Shown piece by piece: positions 11,925 to 22,132 of a DNA stretch of 64,000 nucleotides. The translations under genes and the position numbers were made by a program. Each line of letters opens with the position of its first letter. The stretch's first letter is position 1. Under the pieces are notes generated by a model. That model was given only the letters and a program-made list of their open reading frames with translations. It was not told the origin of the DNA and did no database searches. This DNA is from Phyllostachys edulis (Eukaryota > Streptophyta > Magnoliopsida > Poales > Poaceae). The stretch is taken from NCBI GenBank assembly GCA_036346405.1, contig CM070566.1, positions 17,355,533-17,419,532 on the forward strand. Reading direction: 5' to 3'.

Positions 11925-11984
11925 ACAGCTTTTCATCGAGCATCTTGAACCTAAACAAGTAATGCATCGCTTTGCTTATTACAG

Positions 11985-12366
11985 TTAAGGATGGTTTTCA
12001 TGTTGGACATGTCACGCAAAAGTGCCCGGTCGAAAGCCTTGACGGTGGCGGCGACAATAACGGGTACATATACGCAACGAGCTCACGCATTCTATACATG
12101 TTCTTCCTCATGTGTTCCTGATCAGTACTAGCGTATGGTTGCAAGAGGTGATGTCCGTGACTGTAACCAGCAACTGCATGGACCGGCTGGAGGTGGTCGG
12201 CGAGGGCCTCGACCCGGAGGTCCTGATGAGGCGCCTGCGCAAGGTCGGTCCTGCCAGTATCGTCAGTATCGTGCGGCAGGAAATGAAGGCTGCGGAAGAG
12301 AAGACGAAGCTGGTAGGAGAAGACGAAGCTGGTTGGAGGCTCCTTCCCCTATTTGCCGACGTTTGA
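11985..12366 (+). CDS. Putative small heavy-metal-associated (HMA) domain protein, two exons
   Basis: A likely acceptor (TTATTACAG) precedes 11985, with an ATG at 11991. The first coding exon gives MVFMLDMSRKSARSKALTVA and ends at 12063 before GTACAT. A second exon (12146-12366) gives VTVTSNCMDRLEVVGEGLDP, then LMRRLRKVGPASIVSIV, and stops at TGA 12364-12366. Grass genomes have large families of such small HMA proteins. The beta-alpha-beta pattern and the ELxVxGEGxDPxxL stretch fit. The usual CxxC metal ligands are not present, as in many members. A short upstream exon may exist; the retroposon at 11719-11924 lies just upstream. No disabling lesion is seen in these two exons. Exon joining is by eye. 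Confidence 0.6.
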
Positions 12367-12640
12367 TTTCCACGTGGACGAGCCCAATAGTTGCTCCATC
12401 ATGTAAATCAAGGGCACGTGCAGACAGCGATTGACTGCAAATAATGGGTCGTGTGGGCGACGTTAGCTCACGCTAAATGGAAAAAAAGGGGGAAAAATAG
12501 AGAAAACGCCCGCGCTAAATGGATGGCGGCCCTCTCATCACTCCAATCGAGAAGGGTTGGCCCTGTGTCAGGGGTGCCCACCCAGGGTTCGTATCATCCT
12601 TATTTTCACCCATTATAAACTTGTAATTGTTAGACAAGAT
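12367..12640. other. 3' flank of the HMA gene
   Basis: No gene or recognised element; ordinary intergenic sequence with short A runs. Confidence 0.35.
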
Positions 12641-13110
12641 CATGGCCGTTCCTGGTATTTTGGAGGCCCTGGGGCGAGACAAAATAGGAGACTTTTCATT
12701 CTAACATAAGCAAATAGTATCAACTGTAAAGTTATTCAATACATCAAAAAGATACAAACTACTCATAGAAAGCAATTTCTTCTAACGTTTCTAGATGCAA
12801 AGTCATTGATAATAGTATACACGTCAGTATGATCTAACATATCCTTTTCAATGCATAAAGTGGCCAGACCATTCAACCTTTCTTGTGATATTGATGACCT
12901 CAAATAGTTTTTCAATAACTTCAACTTTGAAAAGCTTCTTTCAGTTGATGCTACAGTCACAGGTATGGTAAATAAGATTCGATAAGCAATTGAAACATTT
13001 GGATAACAATCTACATCTCTAACAAACTAAAAAAATCTCAATAGCAGACATTGTCACACAGCAAAGTCATTTGCAACACTCTTAATTCAGATAAAAGAGA
13101 TGTATCAGGA
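12641..13110 (-). pseudogene. hAT transposase C-terminal relic (dimerisation domain)
   Basis: On the minus strand, a frame at 12960-12763 reads VASTERSFSKLKLLKNYLRS followed by SQERLNGLATLCIEKDML. This is the conserved hAT dimerisation region of the ZMYM-like/TTF-type plant family. Coding similarity continues upstream to about 13110 in shifted frames (YPNVSIAYRILFTIPV, SELRVLQMTLLC) with at least one stop. The stretch near 12641-12690 (GTTCCTGG, GGAGGCCCTGGGGCGAGAC) resembles the terminus typical of this hAT group. Everything N-terminal is missing. Confidence 0.8.
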
Positions 13111-13341
13111 TACCCATCCCTACACTTTTAAACTCAATCTAGTTAGTAGTTATACAACCCTGCAGAGCAATGGAGCATATATATGATATACAATTATACA
13201 TATATGTATATGTACTATGATGTATCAGGATCGAAGGCCCTTGGCTCGTGGACCACAGGCGGTCACCCGTAGGCCCTCCCTCGAGAGCGATACTGGACAA
13301 GATAAGACGACAAGAACCGTCCGTCCTTTGATGGTTCTATT
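13111..13341. other. Unassigned spacer
   Basis: Contains an AT-rich run and a short GC-richer piece. ATGTATCAGGAT occurs near 13100 and again near 13221. No gene or complete element could be assigned. Confidence 0.35.
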
Positions 13342-13989
13342 TGTAACACCCTAGCTCAACACTAAGCTCAGAATGTTACTAAACTACACTAATTACTAGT
13401 TCTAACAATATTTTTTAATAAATTCAAGTAAGCAGTTAAATAATAAAACCCGTCCATGGGTCGCAATAAAGCATTAAAAGTGACACGTAAGCATAAGTAT
13501 CTAATCACTTGATAGAAATACCGAATAATAACCTAAGAAGTTAATAAACAATCCATAATGAGTGTTTTGAATGAATAAATCGAGTCCCAACTAAACAACT
13601 AAGATTATTCAAGTCTATTAAATCTAAAGGAAATATCATCACACTATAATGAAAGTTTCCACAATAAAATGAATGAAGTAATTGATGTGAATGCAATTGT
13701 TCCATGTGCGTTATCCCTTCCCACGCGAGATACCGTCAACGTTCACCTAAAACAACAGTAGAGCAAGGATGAGTCCACGACTCAGCAAGCACAATAATAA
13801 AATCATGAACAATGATTTAATAACCATAATCAATATCATAATCAACATTATCCATTTATTTCTCTTTATGCTCGTAATCAAATATCATATTCACTTTTCA
13901 TTTAATGCGATGTAACTCTATACTAAATATCCACATTCTCTTTTCTTCGCTTATACCGGTATAACATGAGTGAACACCCGCGACAGTGT
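13342..13989 (-). mobile_element. Antisense gypsy-type LTR fragment
   Basis: On the minus strand this ends ...GCTAGGGTGTTACA, as do other LTRs in the window. It shares a string of motifs with the solo LTR at 19690-21857: ACCGGTATA near a GTGAACAC block, and CTTGCTGAGTCGTGGACTCA followed by TGTTTTAGGTGAACG. It is cut at 13990 by the insertion of the gag-protease element, so it represents the 3' part of an LTR in reverse orientation. Confidence 0.75.
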
Positions 13990-14951
13990 TGATGAGGACA
14001 TCAAACCTAAGGATGCAACCACTGCTTCGACCTGCTGCACTGCATCCTCTACTTCAACATCTTCTCCAACAGGACTTTTGGCTAATGCAATGCAATATTA
14101 CTCAATTGGATCGAGCTACGTCTACATGCCATGGTGCTACGTCTACGTGCCATGGTACTATGTCTACATGCCATGGTGCTACTGCATGTGCCAAGCAAGA
14201 GCTCCAGCTGGATACGTTTTGGTCAGATCAGTTCGGAATCAGCCTGACAGCACCGACTTCAAACGTGCATAACTTTCACATACGGAGTCCGTTGGAGGTC
14301 CACGAGTACTTGATGGAAAGCTTATTTTGTCCTCTTTCCAACGGATCTGGCCTCACCTCCAAATTCCTTTTGGACTGACCGCAATCATCAAAAGAAGATA
14401 TCATATCACCTGTTTGGGCCAACTTGAGCTTTGTAATCGTACTCAACTTGGCCCATATGCCGGCGGCCCACCTGGGGCTGTACTGTTCACGTGAACAGTA
14501 ACGCGGATTAGTCCCACCACGTTAGTTCTATTGTATGTGTGGCTCCTCATCCCCTATTTAAAGAGGCCGCACCCCCTCTAGTTTTCTTGGATTTTGTTTA
14601 TATTTAGTTTGCCTTCGTTGCAACTTGTAACTTTTGCGTGTGTCGACTAGACCACCCAATTAAGATCCTTATTCAAAATCCCAATTCAATTCAATATTTC
14701 AATCCATATTTGCAATTTTATATTGCTTTATCTTGTTCTTCCGTGCTTCTTCGGTGTATGCAGGAATCGACCTTCGTGGTCAGGTCATCCGGGTATTCGT
14801 GCACGGTTGATAACGACTTGCCAATCAGTTCAGCGATTGCGTGGTTTTGAGCCTTGCGTGTTCGTAGCCAGGATCGTGAGACTTGAGTGACGACTACCGA
14901 ACTTATCATTCTCATCGAAAGATCGGGCCAACAATAGGGCCTGCGGGTTCA
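13990..14951 (+). repeat. LTR 1 of the gag-protease element
   Basis: Starts TGATGAGGACATCAAACC and ends GGGTTCA, 962 bp. It is nearly identical to 18667-19632. A TATA-like TATTTAAAG lies at 14555-14563. The end is set by the downstream primer site. Confidence 0.88.
14116..14178 (+). repeat. 21-bp tandem repeat, three copies, inside LTR 1
   Basis: Three diverged units of the form CTACGTCTACATGCCATGGTG at 14116, 14137 and 14158. The same array occurs in LTR 2 near 18796-18858, so it is part of the LTR rather than a local accident. Confidence 0.93.
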
Positions 14952-14956
14952 TCAGG

Positions 14957-14968
14957 TAGTATCAGAGC
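14957..14968 (+). promoter_or_regulatory. Primer-binding site, mutated (TAGTATCAGAGC)
   Basis: It matches the complement of the initiator tRNA-Met 3' end (TGGTATCAGAGC) except for one G-to-A change. It lies 5 bp after LTR 1. Confidence 0.85.
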
Positions 14969-16570
14969 TACAGTTCATCGGTGGGAATTTTTTTCCTACA
15001 GTCCAAATAGCCAAAAAAAAAGTTTAGTTCATCGTCCAAACCAATATGTGCCTTTGCAATTTTTTCTTTTTAGTTTGTGTTGTTGAATTTTCGTTGCATC
15101 GTCGAGTCATTGTGCTGGTTTCCTATCTAGATTGGTCTAGTTTAGGGTGAATTGCAAATCGTCTAGTTTAGGCTCTTGGAGGTTCTGGTTTTCGTTCGCA
15201 AGAATAGAAGCAGGCAGCCGTGCGCATCTCAGTCCTCAAGCCGTTCTACACCAAGACCAAAAGCAAGAAAGCTCCAAGCCGCATGCGTGGAATTGTGGAA
15301 AGCTACAACCAGCAGGCCTTGCACAGCGGCTACGTGCTCGCATCGGCTTCGTCGCGTAAGCAGAGCCAATCGAGCCGCCGCCGCCGAGGCTTGCCCCACC
15401 GCCGCCGCTGCCATTCGAGCCGCTGCTTGGATTTGTCTCGGCCCGCCGCCGCTTTGGGGCGATGCCGCCACTCGGGAAACCGGTGCCGCCAGGCCGTTGC
15501 CGCACGGGCCGCCGCCTTGCGCCACCTCCACCTGGAATCAGGCAGAGCCAATTGGGCCACCACCACCGAGGCTTGCCCCGCCGCCGCCTTGCGTGCGCTG
15601 CCGCCTTGGGTCAAGACGACGCTGCCACTCGGGGAGCCGCCGCCGCACGCACCGCCGACATCTTGCGCCGAACGGCCTTGCGTCGCCGCCGCAATGCAGC
15701 GATCACCGTCGCCGCCACGGCCGCAAGATCCGTTAAAGCCACCGTCGCATCCGCTGCCGCCACATCCGCCGCCGCCGTGGGCGAAGCTTGGCGCGTCGCC
15801 GCCTTTAGCGCCGAACAATCGCTGCCGCTAAATCGCCTCCACAGACCGCCACCTTACGTCGCCGCCGTCGTAGCCCGAGCCGCCGCTGCTGTGATCGGTG
15901 CCGTCGCCGCCGCCCCTGGGTGTGCCCAGTCTGAGATCCAAGTTCATCGGGTTCATCGAGTTCGTTTCCAAGTTGAACAGCTTCTGAGGTATAAAAACAA
16001 AAAGGAAAGAGAAAAAAAAGAGAGAGAGAAAGACAAAAAAGAAAGAAAGAGAAAGACAGAGAAGACAAAAAAAAGAAAGAGAGAGAGAAAAAAATTATTA
16101 GAGCTACCTCTTTTCTTGATTATTTTTTTCCTTGTTCAGTGTGGCATAGTCATCCATTGCTCGCTTGTCTTGATATTTCTTGTGTGCTAGCCTTCCGTTG
16201 TTACTACTAGTCGTCCTGTGAGTTGCTCTAGCTAGGCTTGGTTTAGACTAGGACCAGCACTTGTGATTAGTACTTTGAACTACTATTCAACTTTGCATAC
16301 TGATCTGAATAATTGGTACTCCCTTGCTACATACCAGCCTTCCGAGCTCCACTTCCTACTAACTCAGCAGGTGCCGCTCCTCGCAATCGTTGAACTAATC
16401 GCAAGTGAGTATCACGAACTAGCCATCAGTTGTACCACTTCCTTGCTGCATTGGTAAGAACTTGTAAGAACTGGGTATAACCTTGAGTGTGAGTGACTTG
16501 TGAAACTCCAGAACCTAGTAGTTCATAGGGACATATACACTGTGATTTATTCTTTGCTTTGATACTAACA
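14969..16570 (+). other. Long untranslated leader of the gag-protease element
   Basis: About 1.6 kb between primer site and gag. 15350-15920 is very rich in CCGCCG-type triplets. 15985-16100 is an almost pure purine tract (AGAAAGAGAAAG). Long frames on both strands of the GC-rich part (for example 15462-16190 plus and 15330-15818 minus) are low-complexity and resemble no protein. Confidence 0.6.
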
Positions 16571-18604
16571 ATGACAGGTTCATGGTTACAAGGGGAGAAT
16601 AGCAGGCCCAACATTGAGAAAGATACATCTCTCACGCCTCGCACAAAAGACATCATGTAGCACTTTTCACGCTTGCTGAATCAACATTCGGAGCGTATTG
16701 AGGGGGTTCTAGATCGCACTAATAACGATCTTGTTGCGATTGCTACACGTGTGGAGCAGCTAGAGAGAGCTCCACCTCCTGTTGTCGTCCCCGCTGCTGT
16801 TGGCGTTGCACAACCGCGTCGTAACCCATCCGTTGCTCGCTCATGGGCCGATGAGGTAGAAGATGAAGCGAACCCATATGTTGCTGAGACAGAGTCCGAT
16901 GGTGGTTTCAATCCCATCAATGATCATGATCACCGACAACGATGCTTCAATCGACAAGGTATGAGAAGAGATCTACCACATGAGGTACATGACCATAATG
17001 ATTCACTTGGTAAAATTAAATTCACTATGCCTCCTTTTGCTGGTAAATATGATCCTGATGCTTATCTCATATGGGAGTTAGTTGTAGACCAAAAATTTGC
17101 ATGCCATGAATTTCCTGACAATAAAAGGGTTAGGGCTGCTACTAGTGAGTTCATAGATTTTGCTTCTATTTGGTGGGATGAATTGTGCCATAATGAACGA
17201 AATATACCTAGAACTTGGGATACTATGAAGAGAGCCATGCGAGCTAGATTTGTGCCGTCATATTATTATCGTGATTTGCTTAATAAATTGCAACGCTTAA
17301 GACAAGGTAGTAGTTTTGTAGAGGATTATTATCAAGAATTGCAAACTGGTTTATTGCGTTGTGGTTTAGAAGAAACTGAAGATGCTAAGATAGCTAGATT
17401 TTTGGGAGGTTTAAACTGTGAAATTCAGGACATTTTAGATTATAAAGAATATAATTCCATCACGCGTTTATTCCATCTTGCTTGCAAAGCTGAAAGAGAA
17501 GTGCAGGGTAGACAATCTCGCTCTAGGGGCCATATTGGAGGAACTTTTGTAGGTCGGCCAATGCAGCAACAACATATGGCATCCTCTTCCACTTCTGGCC
17601 GTGCACCCCCTGCTACTCCTTCAACTCCTATACATGTCCCTGATGCAAGCAAATCAGCAAAGGTACAAGTCCCCACAAAAAGCGTTTCTTCTGTTGCTTC
17701 TATAGAGCGATCCAGAGATATACAATGTCACCGTTGCAAAGGATTCGGGCACTTCATGCACGATTGCCCAAGTCAGCGAGCTTTGCTTATCAAGGACAAT
17801 GGTGAGTACACTTCAGCTAGCGATATTGAGGAAGAACATGTGTTGGTTGCAACTAACAATACAGGGGATGAAACTGAGGAAGAACAATTAGACTATAAGA
17901 CATCTGACAAGTACCAAAGCCTAGTTGTTCAGCGTGTGCTAAGTGCTCAAATGGAACTTGTTAAACAAAATCAACGCCACACTTTGTTTCAGTCCAAGTT
18001 CTTCATCAAAGAACGTTCATGTAGAGTCATCATTGATGGCGGAAGTTGCAACAACCTTGCTAGCATAGGCATGGTCGAGAAGCTTGGCTTGACCACAACA
18101 CAACACCCTCATCCTTACTACATTCAATGGCTGAATTCTTGTGGTAAGTTGAAGGTGACTAAACTTGTGCGCATACATTTTTCTATTGGATTATATCATG
18201 ATTATGTTGATTGCGATGTCGTACCTATGCAAGCATGCTCATTATTATTAGGTAGACCTTGGCAATATGATAAATATACTGAACATCATGGTAGATCTAA
18301 TCATTATACTTTCACATATAAAGAAAAGAAAATCACTTTGCTTCCGATGTCTCCTGCTGCCATATTAAAGGATGAATTAGAAAGAACTGAGAGAACAAGT
18401 AAGGAGAACACAAAAGATGATCATAAGATTATAGCTCCAAGTGAAATTAAATTGAAAGCACCTGTTATGTTAGCTACAAAATCTGCTTGCATTGACTTGG
18501 AACAACATCAATCTGAATGTTGTACTATGGTTTGCAAAGAATCTTTATGTCCTTTAGAAGATATGCATGTTTCTTTGTCTCATGTTGCTACTAACCTTTT
18601 GTAG
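16571..18604 (+). pseudogene. gag-protease gene, one premature TAG near the N-terminus
   Basis: The ATG at 16571 opens MTGSWLQGENSRPNIE and stays in frame to 18604 except for a TAG at 16658-16660 (codon 30). A non-ATG reading after that stop is open for 643 codons. Counting from 16673: a coiled-coil-like stretch at 1-40; a retrotransposon gag domain at about 118-270 (FAGKYDPDAYLIWELVVDQ, YYQELQTGLLRCGL); a CCHC zinc knuckle at about 352-365 (CHRCKGFGHFMHDC); and an aspartic protease-like domain from about 450 (VIIDGGSCNNLAS, SLLLGRPWQYD). The protease motif is DGG rather than DSG or DTG, which is common in plant gypsy elements. The frame stops at SHVATNLL, about where the reverse transcriptase would begin in full-length relatives, only 62 bp before the 3' LTR. 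Confidence 0.9.
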
Positions 18605-18653
18605 GAAAGTGATGACTTGGAGACAACGATTGAGTCGAGGACGACTCAAATTC

Positions 18654-18666
18654 AAGAAAGGGAGGA
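18654..18666 (+). promoter_or_regulatory. Polypurine tract
   Basis: AAGAAAGGGAGGA sits immediately before the TG of LTR 2. It would prime plus-strand DNA synthesis. Confidence 0.85.
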
Positions 18667-19632
18667 TGATGAGGACATCAAACCTAAGGATGCAACCACT
18701 GCTTCGACCTGCTGCACTGCATCCTCTACTTCAACAACATCTTCTCCAATAGGACTTTCGGCTAATGCAATGCCATATTACTAAATTGGATCGAGCTACG
18801 TCTACATACCATGGTGCTACATCTACGTGCCATGGTACTATGTCTACATGCCATGGTGCTACTGCATGTGCCAAGCAAGAGCTCCAGCTGGATACGTTTT
18901 GGTCAGATCAGTTCGGAATCAATCTGACAGCACCGACTTCAAACGTGCATAACTTTCACACACGGAGTCCGTTGGAGGTCCACGAGTACTTGATGGAAAG
19001 CTTATTTTGTCCTCTTTCCAATGGATCCAGTCTCACCTCCAAATTCCTTCTGGACTGACCGAAATCATCAAAAGATGTCATATCACCTGTTTGGGCCAAC
19101 TTAGGCTTTATAATCGTACTCAACTTGGCCCATATGCTGGTGGCCCACCTGGGGGTGGTTACTGTTCACATGAACAGTGACCCACGAATTAGTCCCACCC
19201 CGTTAGTTCTATTAGATGTGTGGCTCCTCATCCCCTATTTAAAGAGATCGCACCCACTCTAGTTTTCTTGGATTTTGTTTATGTTTAGTTTGCCTTCGTT
19301 GCAACTTGTATATTTCGCATGTGTCGACTAGACCACCCAATTAAGATCCTTATTCAAAATCCCAATTCAATTCAATATTTCAATCCATATTTGCAATTTC
19401 AGATTGCTTTATCTTGTTCTTGCGTGCTTCTTCGGTGTATGCAGGAATCGACCTTCGTGGTCAGGTCATCCGGGTATTCGTGCATGGTTGATAACGACTT
19501 GTCAATAAGTTCAGCGATTGTGTGGTTTCGAGCCTTGCGTGTTCGTAGCCAGGATCGTGAGAGTTGAGCGACGACTACTGAACTTATTGTTCTCATCGAA
19601 AGATCGGGCCAACAATAGGACCTTCGGGTTCA
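18667..19632 (+). repeat. LTR 2 of the gag-protease element
   Basis: 966 bp, same ends as LTR 1 with scattered substitutions and small indels. It is followed by a primer site, so it serves as 3' LTR of the first unit and 5' LTR of a second, truncated unit. Confidence 0.88.
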
Positions 19633-19637
19633 TTAGG

Positions 19638-19649
19638 TGGTATCAGAGC
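19638..19649 (+). promoter_or_regulatory. Primer-binding site (TGGTATCAGAGC), second unit
   Basis: Exact match to the tRNA-Met type primer site, 5 bp after LTR 2. The corresponding site after LTR 1 carries one change. Confidence 0.9.
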
Positions 19650-19689
19650 TACAGTTCATCGGTGAGAATTTTTTTCCTACAATCCAAAT

Positions 19690-21857
19690 TGTAATACCCC
19701 GAATATCAAATAGAGAGAACATATTATTCGGAAGAGAAATTTATTCAAATTTGAATGCACTAAAGTTTAGAGGAAAATTAAAAGAAAATTCAAGATTTGA
19801 GGGAGGATTGGACCTTGGGCTTTCGGCCCAAGGTGTCCTAGCCAAGTGGGCCGGCCTTATAGTAGAGTCAAGAAGGGGGGTGCCCTTCCCCAAAACCCTA
19901 ACCTCTGCTACAGTACCGTGCCACACTGTAGCATCCGGTACTGTAGCAGTCCCCCTCCCTGCTGCTCTACCAAGATGAGGAAGAAGCTCCGAGGTGCCGC
20001 CGGCCATGGTGGAAGGAGAAGAAGGGAGAAGAAGAAAGGAGGAGAAGAAGAAGATCATCTTCGTGGGTTTTTGTTCAGCGTTTCACGTGTATCCAAGGGT
20101 ATCAATTCGTTTCCCCGCTATTTTGATGTTGTTTAGATGCGAAATTAGATTAGTTTGATTGGATCGAGTTCGTCCTGCTGTAGATCAAATCTGTCCAGTA
20201 TGTTGCGTGGGCTGTTTCGATGTCTTAGAGGCCGAACCAATAGTTTTAATCTCCTTGAGATATCTAGAGGTTGTTCTTAACTTTCTGTGGCCACCGAGTT
20301 CACTTGATTTCGACATTCGAGTCAAAAGATACGATAGATTTAGTATTTGCTGTCCAGATTTCTGACGCGATTAATCTGTTTTGCTATTTCGTAACATATG
20401 AAAATATAATTGGGAGAATATGGGTTTTCACCCAACTAGACTTTTTAATAGAATTTGATAACCTTTCCAGATTGTTAAAGAACAATCAATTTGGAGTTAT
20501 AGATTAAAAGTTATGATCGTTTTAATATTACTGTTTGTTCTTTTAGGCAGTTTCTGTTCTGAAAGTTCAACCTTCTGTTAGCATACTTTATTGGCCGAAT
20601 TGGTTTATCTCGTCAACTAGAGTATTGTAGATTGGTCAGTTAAAAATCCACAGAAACTGTGCTCACCTCTTTTCGAGTTCCAGATCATGAGATATGTTAA
20701 TTACCGTGCTGCTGTCCAGAGGCGGTTTAGGGCAGAATGCGCTGGTTTTCAGTTTAGAGTTTCTAGTTAAATATTGAATCGCCAGGGAAGCATTGTAGAA
20801 CATTATTCAGTAATGTTGTGTTCATTGTATCCTTATTTCAGTTATTTACTTGTTTAGGCGGTGAAGCTTCGGGTTTAGGAGTATCACCTTTGCCTCATAA
20901 CGCGTCACATCGCGGAAGGCAAGTACCTTGATGTTCTGATATTTGGGAAATGTTGAATGCTTGATGTTGACCCTGTGTTTTTTTTCTAAGATCCATGATA
21001 ATGTTTAAGTTCATGTTCCTTCCACATGTGTGTTATCTCCATGATTAGAGAGCATGTCTTTTCAATATACATATTTCATTCCATGCATTCATTTTTCATG
21101 TTCCATCCACGGGAGTGGATTAAAAAGACCCATCAATTGCAGGATGGGCATGTAAGACCCACCATTCCAATGTGGGCCCCACCATTCCAATGTGGGTAGT
21201 TTGGGACACCCATATGAAATGTTCTTCATACGGGGGCTTGGATCCCTGCCTCTTGTTAAATGCGGGCTTAAGTGAACACTGACGGGTGTGTCACTAGCAA
21301 TACCGGTATATGCATGTGTGTAGTCCCTCCATTCCATTCACTCCATTTATTCCATTCATTCAAATACTCGTTCTGTGATTTCGTCATATTGTTCAATGAT
21401 GTTGACTTGTTAATGTTTGTGGTATGTTCCATTTATTCACTGTACTTGTTGAGTCTTGGACTCATTCTTGCGTTGTTTGTTTTTTTAGGTAATCATTGAT
21501 GTTGACTCACTTGGGAGGGAGTAGACACACACTACTCATTCACATCATCCTATTCAAGTTCAAGATTATAAATTAGTTCTATCTTTCATTCATTATTGAT
21601 GAACTGTAATAAATAAATCTAGATGGGAAGGAAGGATACCTTCTCCATGATACTGTTGATTTATTACTGCTTGTGAATCTAGATTAATGATGAACTGTAA
21701 TAAATAAAATTAAATGGTGAAGGAAGGATACCATCTCCATGTTTTAGATGTTTTATTTATGCCTTTATATGATATCTTATTCGAGTTCTTCCGCAATGTG
21801 GTTGTATGTTAGTGTATTTATGTGACATCTTGGCTTCCAAATAGCCAGGGTGTTACA
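19690..21857 (+). mobile_element. Solo LTR, gypsy-type, 2168 bp, target duplication CAAAT
   Basis: Begins TGTAATACCCCG and ends AGGGTGTTACA. It is flanked by CAAAT at 19685-19689 and 21858-21862. Removing it joins the leader of the gag-protease element exactly as in the first copy near 15000. No internal region remains, so it is a solo LTR left by LTR-LTR recombination. It is related to the LTRs at 31453, 39569 and 56856 and to the antisense fragment at 13342. It has a series of hairpins at 21129-21240. Confidence 0.93.
21129..21240 (+). repeat. Hairpin series inside the solo LTR
   Basis: Successive short inverted repeats: CCCATC with GATGGG (21129-21148), then two units of the form CCCACCATTCCAATGTGGG, then a longer imperfect one (CCCATATGAA with TTCATACGGG). 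The position corresponds to the hairpin ladder in the LTRs at 34469 and 41111. Confidence 0.8.
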
Positions 21858-22132
21858 CAAATAGCCAAAAATAAACAAAAAGGTTTAGTTCATAGTCCAA
21901 ACCAATCCGTGCCTTTGCAATTTTTTCTTTTTAGTTTGCGTTGTTGAATTTTCGTTGCATCGTCGAGTCATTGTGCTGGTTTCCTGTCTAGATTGGTCTA
22001 GTTTAGGGTGAATTGCAAATCGTCTAGTTTAGGCTCCTCAAGGTTCTGGTTTTCGTGCACAAGAACAGAAGCAGGCAGCCGTGCGCATCTCAATCCTCAA
22101 GCCGTTCTACACCAAGACCAAAAGCAAGAAAG

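Larger units (their letters stand above)
13990..22132 (+). mobile_element. Gypsy-type element coding only gag-protease, LTR-internal-LTR-internal array
   Basis: LTRs at 13990-14951 and 18667-19632 bracket an internal region (14952-18666) whose only long gene is gag-protease. No reverse transcriptase, RNase H or integrase is present. After the second LTR the sequence does not return to flanking DNA. It continues with a primer site (TGGTATCAGAGC) and the same leader as after the first LTR, homologous up to 15270/22132 apart from a solo LTR at 19690-21857. It is therefore a tandem array sharing an LTR, probably from unequal recombination, truncated at 22132. An element lacking pol must be mobilised by a partner in trans. 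Confidence 0.88.

Noticed and set aside
13990..14951. Frames of 100 and 130 codons near the start of the gag-protease element (13970-14378)
   Set aside because: They lie in LTR 1 and are repeated in LTR 2. The YMPWCYVYVPWYYVYMPWC string is only the 21-bp tandem repeat translated.
15176..16190. Long frames up to 242 codons in the leader of the gag-protease element
   Set aside because: CCG-repeat composition keeps several frames open on both strands. Nothing resembles a known protein, and the segment is an untranslated leader.
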